Shown in pieces: positions 48,839 to 59,878 of a stretch of DNA of 64,000 bases (within the stretch, counting starts at the first letter, position 1; the number at the start of each line of letters is the position of its first letter). The DNA comes from Paramecium octaurelia (Eukaryota; Ciliophora; Oligohymenophorea; Peniculida; Parameciidae), in NCBI GenBank assembly GCA_905182995.1, contig CAJJDP010000118.1:115062-179061 (forward strand). Reading direction: 5' to 3'. A model generated the notes under the pieces. It saw only the letters and a program-made list of their open reading frames with translations. It searched no databases and had not been told where the DNA came from. The translations under genes and the position numbers were made by a program.

Positions 48839-51800
48839 TCAATTTCTAATGATATTATTTAAAAAGAGTACTTAGTTTTCATTGATTAAGAGAGTCTCAG
48901 ATCCGATGATGCTTTCTCTAATTTCAACAGTCCCAATTTAATCAATCAATCTTTCATCTCTTGTAAACAACACGGTAGTTTTATTATTGCCCATAATTCC
49001 TCTTACAGTTTAGGTCAAAGTTGACAAATTCAAATAGCCCTTTAAATAAATGAATCGATTTACTTGATACATTATATTATCATCAATTGAGATTTCACAT
49101 TCCTTTACTCCTCTCACAGGTGTTTTACTATAATTGTAAAAGGATATGGCAGATATTTACTGAGGAGTATCAAATAATAATATTAATTTGTTGACTTAGT
49201 AACTAATCTGATCAAAAACACTCGAATTTATATTCGTTTTTAATCTATCTGTGTATGAATTAACGAAAGGAGATAACCACATCTGTTTAGCATCTAAAGT
49301 TATGTTAACATTGTTTAATAACTTATCTGGAGTTCGGACATCCATTTCCATTTGAGGCAGTTCCTTTACTGAATATGGTTTTGCAAACAATTTAGGGTAT
49401 AGTTATTCTCCATTCGGATCAAATATCTCAATTCCATTCAATCCAATATAATGCAAATCTCCCCATGTTGACAAGAGCTTGATAACTATCTTGGTTCCTT
49501 AGGGTAATTGCGTGGTTTCATAATCTTAATATATATTTCTTTCGAATTAGTAATTTACCATCACAGTATCTATTCTCTTTTGATAAGGTAACTCAATCAA
49601 TTGGGGTTCATTTACATCACTCAATCCATGTCCTTTTCTCAAATAGATGCCTTACATAGTATTTAGAATCTGATTATCTCCTTTGATATTAATCATCTAC
49701 ACTCCTTTCTCCAATTCATCCTCTTTATTATAATTCCAAATTGAAACCCTGCTAATTTGAGTTGGTTAAATGAATACAAATTGTATCTTGATTTTCCCAT
49801 TATTCAATTACCACCTTTCATCACTATTCACAACAGTCTCAGATTAGGATGTAATGACTTTGTATTTCTTTATTTTCATTGACTATCCAAATTTATCATG
49901 AATATCAATCTTATCAAGTCCAACAAATTTGTCACCCCAATTTCTTATTATATACAACGTTAATACTTTTACAGTAACCGTTGGTAAAGACTTAACATTA
50001 ATCTAATTTTGTGATGAGAACAATCTTTTAGGAAATTATTGTAGTTTTGATTCAGACTCTTGTCTTACTATTTACGGAATAGAATCAGATTTTTAATGTT
50101 AGTAATCTTTGTTTAATTAAGAATTCAAATTATTATTTGCAAATTTTTAAGCTGTAATTTCACCTTTTGGCTTATTAAATGTTGCTGTATCTGGTCTACT
50201 CAATTTAACAGTATTTTCTAGAATATGCTTTTACTATTATATTTAACTTTCATGTAATTTATTAAGCCAATCCTATTCCTAAATCTTTTCCATAATTTAA
50301 GAATTGTTAGTAAACATAATGTATTCAGCATTATCTATGCCACATGTACCATTAGCTTATTTGATTTCTCCACTGAATATTGAATCTGTATCCAAGACTA
50401 CTTCAATATTTCGAACACATTTAGCTCTGTAAGTTCTACCTTTATTGTAATTCCAGATTCTAATCATTGACAATTTTGTGTCATTAAATTTGATTGTAAT
50501 TTCCATGTTTTTATCTATTCTTTCGATACACATGTTTTTATCATCCTAAGTTAAGTAATTGTCATCAAATAAAACAGCAGCATTCCTAAAGAAACCAGAA
50601 ACTGAATTGACTTTTACTTTTTTCCCATTATAATCGAAGATTTCAATACCTGTTAATCCAATTGAATAGAGATCTCCCCAATTTTTAAGAAATTTAATAA
50701 TTAATTTAGATCCAAAAGGACATTCAGGAATTGAAATATTTTTAGTACGAGTGGATGTAGTACCTGCAGCAATGTGAGCAACTCCTCTTTTGAAGTTGAG
50801 TTATGGACTGGTTGAATCCTCTTCTGTCAACTATTTTTAGGAGAACAAGTTAAGAGATTTCTTGAAAAATCTTTATTGATGTATTGTTTATTTTGTTTTT
50901 ACTGAGGATGGTTCTTATTTTTATTCAAACTTTTTAAATTTCTTATCATCATCAAAAGGATCAAATATTAATTTAGGTTTTGCATGTTTTTATTGACTTG
51001 ATGCCTTGGATAAATTAATTCTAAATAGAAATATAATTATAATTACTCTTTATTTTCATCAGATTTCTTGGAATTGATGGATTGGGATGATTAATTGAAT
51101 GGTTAAGTAGAATCATTTTGATTCTTAATTCGAGTTTCATTTTCTTTTATCGTAGTAACAATTTGTTATGGTTATGATTATGGTAGTAATTCGATAGTTT
51201 AAGCATATTCTGAAAATGTATTGGCTACTCCTCTGGCAATTTAACCTTACCATAAGACATAATCATTCTGTAGAATTTCTAATTCACAGACACATTTATC
51301 CAATTCTTTTCTATTTTTATTAAAATTCCATATTTTAACAGATGTGAGAAATTCAGATTCTTCCTAAAGTAGATAACAAACTGTGATTGTGATTGGGAAT
51401 TATTTAAAATTAGTAATCCACATCTATTCAGGGTATATAGTAAGATTGTGTCCATTGATCAGATTATTAATAGTGTTATGGGAATCATCATCAGAGTAAA
51501 TGCAGTTGATTTTGACATATTTTCTGTTATTATTCAACAATTCAATACTAGTTAATCCAACTTAAGTTTTGTTGCCATAATTCGAGTTGATTTTGAGGTG
51601 TATTCTTTTGCTTTTGAAGAAGGAGATGAGTTCTTCATGTTTAGGTTAACCATTTTCAATGGATGCTAGAATTTGTAGTACCAATTCTTATTCATATTGC
51701 GGGAGCTTTTGTATTCTATTAAGTTCTTGTTAGTATGAAAAAAGAATACCTTGTTTCCAGATTATTTAAAATTTATCTCTCTACGTTAGATGTTGGAATT

Positions 51801-52093
51801 GTTTTTTATTAAGCGATGTAGGTTCTTGGTTTGATTAGAGGTTTCTAATAGAAATATCAAGTGGTTCTTACATGTAGTTTTTCTCCATCTCTAATGGAGC
51901 GATTGAGAATGCCTGCTTATTTACCATCTAAAGATTTCATGAATGATAGGATTGTATTGTCGGGATTCATTTCTTGTTGTACCATAGGCGGCTTAGTAAT
52001 TGTTCTTGCAGTACTTGAGACCTGTTGAATTGGTTTGAAACTGTTATGACGCGGAGTAGCCTATTTTTCGAGAGGCAGTCTTTAAACACTCAT
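48839..52093 (-). CDS. KATNIP: katanin-interacting protein KATNIP
   Basis: About 1,075 residues from ATG 52093, with at least one 27-nt intron near the 5' end. The N-terminal 300 residues are polar. Repeated modules follow with the KATNIP pattern: LLSTWGDLHYIGLNGIEIFD, RTPDKLLNNVNITLDAKQMW followed by LSPF, and ISFYNYSKTPVRGVKECEIS (human: LLTSWGDPYYIGLNGLEL, DPRTLDKLIDGTNVT, LRFWNYNKSP). Three module copies are visible around 49.0-49.5, 49.9-50.7 and 51.2-51.6 kb. KATNIP sits at the ciliary base and binds katanin and microtubules; in humans it is a Joubert syndrome gene. Confidence 0.9.
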
Positions 52094-52148
52094 ATTTTAT
52101 TATTTATTAACTAAGTATTGGGATTTTTACATTACCAAATTTTAATTA

Positions 52149-52788
52149 ATGGGTGAGATTGTGTCTAATCAGCTGTTCGTAGCTGGATACAGTCGCAGCA
52201 AAGTGTAGGATGAGAAAGATGTGAGAGAAATCTTTAGAAAGTATGGGTCAGTCAAAGAAGTAGCATACAAGGGCTCTTACTCTTTTATAGTAACTCTTTT
52301 CAATTTAAATTTCATAAAGACTTTCAGCAATGAAGATGAAGCTAAAGAGGCTCTTACAGAAATGAATGGAACAACTTATAATGGATAGAAATTAAAAGTA
52401 GATGTAGTCGACAATCGCAAAGGGAGAAGAAATGGACCTAATGACAGTGACGAATGTTTCAAATGTGGCAAAGGAGGACACTGGTATTGAGTTCATTCAA
52501 TCTTAATAGGGCCAGAGATTGTCCAAAAGGCAGATCCCCACGCAGAAGCAGAAGATACTCAAATTCTAGATCTAGGTTGTTAAGACATTTTATTATAGAC
52601 ATCACAAAAGAAGATCTGGCTCAAGATCACGTTCTTCTTACTCATCCTCGCGTTCCAGAAGGAGAAACAGAGATCACCGTAATAGACGCAGATATAGCAA
52701 CAGTCCCAGGAGAGGCGAAGAATAAAAAAAGGGAAATTACAACAAGAGAAGGTCACCTTCAGACTCTTAACATCATTCCACGTCTTGA
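52149..52788 (+). CDS. SR-type splicing factor with RRM and CCHC zinc knuckle
   Basis: 186 residues; introns of 30, 26 and 23 nt give exactly 187 codons. The RRM has RNP2 LFVAGYSRS and an RNP1-like KGSYSFI-TF split by the first intron. The knuckle CFKCGKGGHWARDC is a perfect C-x2-C-x4-H-x4-C, spanning intron 2. The C terminus is an RS domain (RSGSRSRSSYSSSRSRRR). This layout is that of SRSF7/plant RSZ22 proteins, nuclear factors that recruit the spliceosome. In this genome, with its minute introns, such factors are of special interest. The gene is divergent from KATNIP, 55 bp apart. Confidence 0.9.
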
Positions 52789-53243
52789 ATAAGCATGGGC
52801 AAAAACAAAAACACATTTTATTATTCAACATTATTCTAATTTAAAAAATAAGCTCTTTTCCCGAATTGATTTACAATATTCCCTGAACATATATAATAAT
52901 AATCATTCATCAAATTTTGCTCACTAATTTTATTGTTAATTCTCTTACTTTCTTAAGCACCCATTCTTGATATCTATGATAATTCCTCGCTAACTTCCAA
53001 AAAGTGTGAAAATGCAAATGGAGCAATCAAAAAAATTAATCCTTTATTTCTTTATCACAATTTTATACCTGTTGTTCCAACCCACAATAATCTTCTTGAC
53101 TACCTATATAGAGATCTTGGATTCAACCATCCTGTTTAGAAAAATCTAATTAATTTTCCCCACAATCCCTTGGCAGGCTTTTATTAGTTTTGGCTTTAAG
53201 AAGCACCTGATCTATTTCCAACACCATATCTAGATGAATTCAT
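52773..53243 (-). CDS. TOM22-like mitochondrial import receptor
   Basis: 147 residues after one 27-nt intron (148 codons). A Ser/Gln-rich N terminus leads to GLWGKLIRFFQTGWLNPRSL, then SRRLLWVGTTGLIFLIAPFA with HFLEVSEE. A tail-anchor TM preceded by basic residues and a Trp, with a Pro in the helix and E-E after it, matches Tom22 (W-x-x-S-T-x-x-L-L-x-x-P-x-A-x-x-x-E-E). The function would be preprotein reception at the outer membrane. The C-terminal 35 residues are odd and run 16 bp into the convergent SR gene, so the true stop may differ through another intron. Confidence 0.5.
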
Positions 53244-53319
53244 TAAAATATTTAATTATTTATTGCCTTAATTATTTTTAATTAACCCTTGCTTAATGCA
53301 AAAAAAATAACAAAAAAAC

Positions 53320-53404
53320 TCCGAAAAGGCGGATTTGAACCACCGACCTGGGGATAACTGGATAACACTACAGTCCCTCGCTCTACCAACTGAGCTATTT
53401 TCGG
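53320..53404 (-). tRNA. tRNA-Tyr(GTA) with 12-nt intron
   Basis: The minus strand folds as a full cloverleaf: acceptor CCGAAAA pairing with TTTTCGG plus discriminator A, D-arm TAGCTCAGTTGGTAGAGC, anticodon loop CTGTAG-A with GTA, T-arm GGTGGTTCAAATCCGCC. Between position 37 and 38 sits a 12-nt intron (53356-53367), the canonical place and typical for eukaryotic tRNA-Tyr. Total 85 nt. One A-C mismatch closes the anticodon stem outer pair. CCA is not encoded. Confidence 0.92.
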
Positions 53405-53538
53405 ATGATAACATTTCCATCCACTTTCTACTTTCATTTAGAGAATTTCTTCAGTTGATATATATAATGTAATTATTTTAGAATATTTAAATCTATTAGA
53501 ATTAATAAGGTAATTTATTATTTATATGATCAAATTAA

Positions 53539-55417
53539 TCACGATTGTTTAAAAGCATCATGGCAATTTTATAAATTTTTAAATGAAATCTCGAACACTG
53601 AATTCTAAGAGTGTTCTGTATTTTAAATTAAATCTGAGTCTTTAATTAAGTCAATCAAAGACTAATCATTATGATGATATTGCTAAAAGGATTGACTGCT
53701 TTTTGTTCTAGTGTGTTATGCTTACGGGGTGATTGAACTACTGATCAGAACTTTAAATATCTAAAAAATGAATTATAAATACCTTAATGCATTCCATGTT
53801 TTCTTCTCCTAATATTTCACTTACCAACTCTTTTTCTTAATCCAACATTTTCATAGGATTATTAGAGGATTCTAAGAGAGTCTTCATCTATTGGAATCTT
53901 TCTTCTCCTATCTTTCTTTTAAGGAAATCTGTCAATAAAATAGATCTCTAGGGAGATGTAGGAGCATTAGGATTTAAAAACTAGCCTGCAAATGAAAAAG
54001 TCTTAGGATTTTTAAGTAAAGTTGGTTGATTTTCATTTTCATTTTCATATTCATTTGTACCTCTTTTAGTGCTGTCATCAATTTGAGTATTAATAGAGAT
54101 TGATTTCTAGTATCTTAATTATTTTTGAGCCATAACAGCTGAATTCTATTATATGGATTCATTGATAACATCAGGAAGTGTATGTAGATTAAATGATAAC
54201 GGCTTATTCTTATTGGCATTGTCAGCAGTTGCTAATTATTTAAATGTAGGTGAATTCTAATTTGAAGTATCTTAAATTAATTATTGCAATGAGACTTTTC
54301 TTCTCTTCTAATTACAAACTTACGGTGATTATTATTGTTATTGCTATTGTTATTATTATTGTAATTATTTTGATTATTCAACAAGGAAATGGATAGAATT
54401 TTTATGCATTTTTTTTTACGATGATTTATTGGATTGCATAGGTGAAACTGGCATGATGTAATTAAATTATGTCTTATAAAGTCCTTGTAGCTTATATAGT
54501 TCTGATTAAATTTATGGATATTAGATGATGGTCGAGATGTCAGGTCTTTTTTCTGGGTTCTTTTCTAGCATTTCATCTATTAGTTGTGAGATAAAATCTG
54601 AATAATTTCTGTGAATCTTGGGATGAGGTTCATTAATGATTTTAAAAGCGATTTCACTAATGGATTCCCCTTTAAATGGTTTTTGAAGTGAGCACAATTC
54701 ATATAGCGTGCATCCAAGCATCCAGATATCTATTTTATGATTGTACTGTTGATTTTAACAGATTTCAGGGGAGAGATAGAATGGAGTTCCTTCGATATTA
54801 TAATAGTAAAATACCAATTGATGTTTAGGCTAGATCCAAGGTGCTGTCTAAAGTTCTTGATATTCCAAAATCCCCCAATTTCACCTAAATATTGATAAAG
54901 AATGATACAATTCCATTGTTGCAGAGGAAGATGTTTTGTAATTTGATGTCTCTGTGGATTATCTTCAATTGGTGGAGGTATTGAATAGCAATGGAGATCT
55001 AGGAGAACCAGCCAAGAATCTATAATATTGCATAAATCAAATACTAAACTGTATTTTCATCAATGTATGTTTGTGTTTATTTAGCTTGGTTGGCCATCAT
55101 ACTTAGATCGGCTAGAAGAATTAAATAAGAATTTGATACCATTCTCAGCATATTCCATAACAATACATAATTTATTATTATGGGTGAAGGAATCATAATG
55201 AGAAATAATGTTTGGGTGATCAAGACTGCGTAACAATTTAACTTCATTGAGTGGATCAACCACATAGCTTTCTCTAAAACTTAAATCTACTCTCTTTATA
55301 GCAAATAACTGAAAGGATAAAGAATAACAGTACTTTGTCATCTGATTTCCTTTGTACTAACAAAACATCACCATAATTGCCTTTGCCTATTTTCTTGATT
55401 CTTTTAAATTGATCCAT
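53539..55417 (-). CDS. NEK-family protein kinase (A)
   Basis: Starts MDQFKRIKKIGKGNYGDVLL and has several short introns. Kinase landmarks: LFAIKRVDLS, IIHRDIKLQNIFL, KLGDFGISRTLDS, TPFYLSPEICQNQQYNHKID, MLGCTLYELCSLQKPF, all in NEK style. The C-terminal tail of about 330 residues contains a polyglutamine/Asn tract (near 54330-54375), Ser/Pro stretches and a short coiled coil (SILLTDFLKRKIGEERFQQM). NEK kinases control cilia length and cell cycle; ciliates have large NEK families. All catalytic residues are present. Confidence 0.9.
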
Positions 55418-55524
55418 GGACTATGAAAAATTCGTTAATTATAATAATTATTCAATTTCCCACAAAATTTATATTTAACATAATTGTCAATTATATAGAT
55501 TATTTAGACATCAAAATGTGATTG

Positions 55525-56508
55525 TCAACCTAACTATTATCTGCAAATTGGACAACTAGTCGATACCTATTCATCTTAAGAGAAATTATATACATTGAAC
55601 CAATTCCTGATGCATAACTCATGAAATTAGTGTTATCCACTGCAAGGTAATTACAGAACACTCTCATGCTAAATATATTCCTGCATACAAATACAACAAG
55701 TCTTGTCCTCTTTCATCCAAGCATCATCTGAACCTGTGTATTTGTGAGGAGGAATAGAATCCAAGTATTTCTTTAATCGTCTAATCGAGTACAACTGTTT
55801 TCCTTTCCTGTAGATTGACAAACAACAAAGTAATCTAAAATACTATTGAATATCTACGGTAATGCAATCACTAACACAAACACCAAACAATAGAGTAAGA
55901 TGAACTCTAGAAACATCAATAAAATTATTATCAACAGTACATTCAATAGATCTGCATCACAACTCTCTTAAAAGTATTCGAGTATATTAAAATGAAATGG
56001 CGAATTCAACATCAATATAAAAAACCTAATTATAATCACCTAAGCCAAAAAGTTCAAATATTTTTATTCTCTCTATTTAAATATTACTACCAATTACATT
56101 CAAATCAAGACATTAAGAAAATATTAATTTCTTTACAGTCATCATCACCTTATTGAATTGTTGTCTATCTAGAATCTCTTCTAAATTCATTCCTTATTAT
56201 TCCATAGTAAATTGAATTAAGTTCAATTTATCATAATTTTCCAGCTCCACCTTGTACTTGAACTCGTGGTATAGCATACAAATGCAGTGCAATACAACTG
56301 TCGTTGCTGTTGAATGTGATTCTGAAAGCTCACACCCCAAAGCTCCTACTAAAAATATTAATGTTATCAGCAATTTCAGTATTGTAAAATAAATGTAAAT
56401 CTAAACATCCCTTGACAATTGTCCGAACACTTATTTTAAAACACTCGGGTAAATTCCATATCTTTCCCTTGAATGAGGAATTAATAAATATTTTATATTT
56501 TCCAACAT
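55525..56508 (-). CDS. membrane RING-H2 E3 ubiquitin ligase
   Basis: A hydrophobic segment near the N terminus (FTILKLLITLIFLVGALGC) and another in the middle suggest a membrane protein. The C terminus is a RING-H2 domain: CCICMQEY, then LPCSGQHQFHELCIRNW and SCPICRQQLG, giving C-x2-C, C-x-H-x2-H, C and C-x2-C ligands in order. The stop follows the last pair directly. RING-H2 proteins act as E3 ligases, here probably on an organelle or plasma membrane. Several short introns are needed upstream; the exact exon borders there are less sure. Confidence 0.82.
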
Positions 56509-57268
56509 TTTATATATAATTAACAATCATATATATATATTAATATTTAATCTTTTCCTTTTCAATTAGTTTAATGGTAATTAACTATCAACTCCCCACA
56601 GATATATAGATTGATTTAAAATTTCGAAATACTGTTAACATAGGTTTGATTTCATTTTATGATTAAAGATTAGATATACATAATAGTAAATTATAAGAAG
56701 GCTTTTCATATTTTTTGTATTTCTATAATAAAGCCTACAAAAATAAATAACAAAACATAATTCAAGTAATTATAGTTAGATTTTATCAAACCCAAAGGGG
56801 GAACTATTTTCCTTAAATTGCACAAACCAAAAATTATATCTTTCATATAACTTAAGTGATTTTTATTTGAAAATATTCTACAAATATATAAGAGGAGTAT
56901 AATACCATATATTAGTATTAATAATTAATATTACATTTGATTTAATTTTAATGAAACTTCATATGAGTTGAAATAAAATAAATACAACAATTACAGCATT
57001 ACCTATTCAATAACTGAAATATTTTGAGCTACATTTGTTTCCTTAATTCAAGATTCAACAATAGATTTAGAATAATTGGCCCACAAACTCTTAGTCATTA
57101 TGTGCTACTTAGTGTAAAATGTATAATTTTCAACATATACTTTCTATTTATGATTTGAATTAATTAATATATTGATTGTATTAAATACAATTACTCAAGA
57201 AATCAGATGAATATTGTTATTATTGACATTCATTAATGATAATTTCTAAAATATATATAATTTAAAAA
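56509..57268. other. AT-rich intergenic region
   Basis: About 760 bp between divergent genes, with no coding-like frame. Its last 83 bp (57186-57268) are part of assembly duplicate C. Confidence 0.55.
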
Positions 57269-57926
57269 ATGTAAGAGTAAATATTTAAGATAGTGATAAT
57301 AGGGAATAGTGCTGTAGGGAAATCATCTTTATTAATCAGATATTGCGATGACACTTTTAGAGATATTTATTTAAGCACAATAGGAGTCGACTTCCGATTT
57401 AAAACAATAAAGTTAGATGGACAAGGAATAAAGTTGTAGATTTGGGATACAGCAGGTTAAGAGAGATTCAGAAACATCACAAATTCATATTACAAAGGTA
57501 TTAATGAATAGATTTACCAATAGGCGCTTAGGGTATAGTGATAGTGTATGATGTAACAAATGCAAAATCGTTTGAGGATGTAACAAAATATTGGATGGCT
57601 GAATTATCCCATTATGCAGATTAGAATGTGAAGCTGATGTTGCTGGGTAATAAGATCGATATGGCAACAGAGGAGACCAGATAAGTTAGTTAAGAAATGG
57701 CTGAACAATTATCAAAAGAATTTAATATGCAGCATCATGTTGTGAGTGCAAAGACAGCAGAAGAAGTAAGAAAATGATAGCGATATTTTATCAGGTCGAG
57801 AATGCATTTATAAATTTGGCAAGATCAATATATAATGAGAAGTCATTAAGAGAGATGGTTCATCCATAACAGTAATAGTTGACTGGCAACAAAAATAAAG
57901 ATGAGAAATAAAAGGTGTGTTGCTGA
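57269..57926 (+). CDS. Rab-family small GTPase (copy 1 of an assembly duplicate)
   Basis: 200 residues; introns of 26 and 29 nt give exactly 201 codons. G motifs: GNSAVGKSS (P-loop), TIGVDF (switch I Thr), WDTAGQE (switch II), GNKID and SAK. The C terminus ends VCC, the double-Cys geranylgeranylation signal of Rabs. TIGVDFRFKTIKLDG is typical of Rab1/8-like proteins. It directs vesicle traffic. It is probably the same locus as 58616-59273. Confidence 0.92.
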
Positions 57927-57969
57927 TTAATCATTATTTCGTTTTTGTTTTAAGGATATTTATTTATTA

Positions 57970-58531
57970 ATGTCATATACATCAAGATATTCATCAGCTA
58001 GACCATAGACTGTCAAAAGTTAAGTAGAAACTAAACCAACAACTACTCCAACTGTTTAAGTTACCAAGCCGGCAGACTAATCACCTTAACCAGTTCAAAG
58101 ATCAGATGTGAGAAGATCAAGTCAACTCAGAGCAAGCGGATAGCCTACAGTAATTAATGTGTATATGTGATTCATAATACCTTTAGACCTCCTCCAACTA
58201 CCGAAAGAAAGTGGTTAGGTAAGAATCCAGAAGTTGTGTGCTTTTTATTGGCATTGGAGAATGATAGAATGATGAGAGAGAATAATGCATAATTCAATAG
58301 AATTAAAGAATTAGAGGGTGTCAATGAATAATAAGAAATAAGAATTAGAGAACTCTAAGCTAAGTTAGATTCATAAACTACTGAAATATCTAATTACAAG
58401 TTAAACTATTTATATAGATTAGATCTGAAATCGAAAAGCATATTATAAGAATTAAGTAATTAGAATCAGAATTGAATGAATACAAATCAAAATTGGGAAA
58501 TGTAGATCAAAGTCTGGCTGGTCGATTGAAA
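57970..58531 (+). other. false truncated copy of the giant coiled-coil gene
   Basis: Repeats 59317-59878 exactly by eye and is cut by the N at 58532. It is an artefact of the contig overlap. Confidence 0.85.
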
Positions 58532-58532
58532 N

Positions 58533-59878
58533 TACAATTACTCAAGAAATCAGATGAATATTGTTATTATTGACATTCATTAATGATAATTTCTAAAATA
58601 TATATAATTTAAAAAATGTAAGAGTAAATATTTAAGATAGTGATAATAGGGAATAGTGCTGTAGGGAAATCATCTTTATTAATCAGATATTGCGATGACA
58701 CTTTTAGAGATATTTATTTAAGCACAATAGGAGTCGACTTCCGATTTAAAACAATAAAGTTAGATGGACAAGGAATAAAGTTGTAGATTTGGGATACAGC
58801 AGGTTAAGAGAGATTCAGAAACATCACAAATTCATATTACAAAGGTATTAATGAATAGATTTACCAATAGGCGCTTAGGGTATAGTGATAGTGTATGATG
58901 TAACAAATGCAAAATCGTTTGAGGATGTAACAAAATATTGGATGGCTGAATTATCCCATTATGCAGATTAGAATGTGAAGCTGATGTTGCTGGGTAATAA
59001 GATCGATATGGCAACAGAGGAGACCAGATAAGTTAGTTAAGAAATGGCTGAACAATTATCAAAAGAATTTAATATGCAGCATCATGTTGTGAGTGCAAAG
59101 ACAGCAGAAGAAGTAAGAAAATGATAGCGATATTTTATCAGGTCGAGAATGCATTTATAAATTTGGCAAGATCAATATATAATGAGAAGTCATTAAGAGA
59201 GATGGTTCATCCATAACAGTAATAGTTGACTGGCAACAAAAATAAAGATGAGAAATAAAAGGTGTGTTGCTGATTAATCATTATTTCGTTTTTGTTTTAA
59301 GGATATTTATTTATTAATGTCATATACATCAAGATATTCATCAGCTAGACCATAGACTGTCAAAAGTTAAGTAGAAACTAAACCAACAACTACTCCAACT
59401 GTTTAAGTTACCAAGCCGGCAGACTAATCACCTTAACCAGTTCAAAGATCAGATGTGAGAAGATCAAGTCAACTCAGAGCAAGCGGATAGCCTACAGTAA
59501 TTAATGTGTATATGTGATTCATAATACCTTTAGACCTCCTCCAACTACCGAAAGAAAGTGGTTAGGTAAGAATCCAGAAGTTGTGTGCTTTTTATTGGCA
59601 TTGGAGAATGATAGAATGATGAGAGAGAATAATGCATAATTCAATAGAATTAAAGAATTAGAGGGTGTCAATGAATAATAAGAAATAAGAATTAGAGAAC
59701 TCTAAGCTAAGTTAGATTCATAAACTACTGAAATATCTAATTACAAGTTAAACTATTTATATAGATTAGATCTGAAATCGAAAAGCATATTATAAGAATT
59801 AAGTAATTAGAATCAGAATTGAATGAATACAAATCAAAATTGGGAAATGTAGATCAAAGTCTGGCTGGTCGATTGAAA
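58533..59878 (+). repeat. assembly duplicate C, copy 2
   Basis: Second copy, continuous with the full coiled-coil gene; use this copy for annotation. Confidence 0.9.
58616..59273 (+). CDS. Rab-family small GTPase (copy 2, keep)
   Basis: Identical by eye to 57269-57926: same introns, same P-loop GNSAVGKSS, WDTAGQE, GNKID, SAK and VCC end. Because the flanking DNA repeats too and a lone N sits between the copies, I treat both as one gene. It lies 43 bp upstream of the coiled-coil gene on the same strand. Confidence 0.92.

Larger units (their letters stand above)
57186..58531 (+). repeat. assembly duplicate C, copy 1
   Basis: 1,346 bp ending at the single N (58532); identical by eye to 58533-59878 (offset 1,347). 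It holds a whole Rab gene and the start of the coiled-coil gene. Confidence 0.9.

Noticed and set aside
52580-52831. Minus-strand open frame opposite the SR gene
   Set aside because: Shadow of the RS domain's Arg/Ser codons; only its 3' edge is used by the TOM22-like model.
57269-59273. Recent tandem duplication of a Rab gene
   Set aside because: The repeat includes flanking DNA and is broken by a single N exactly at the joint, as in two other places; an assembly overlap is simpler.
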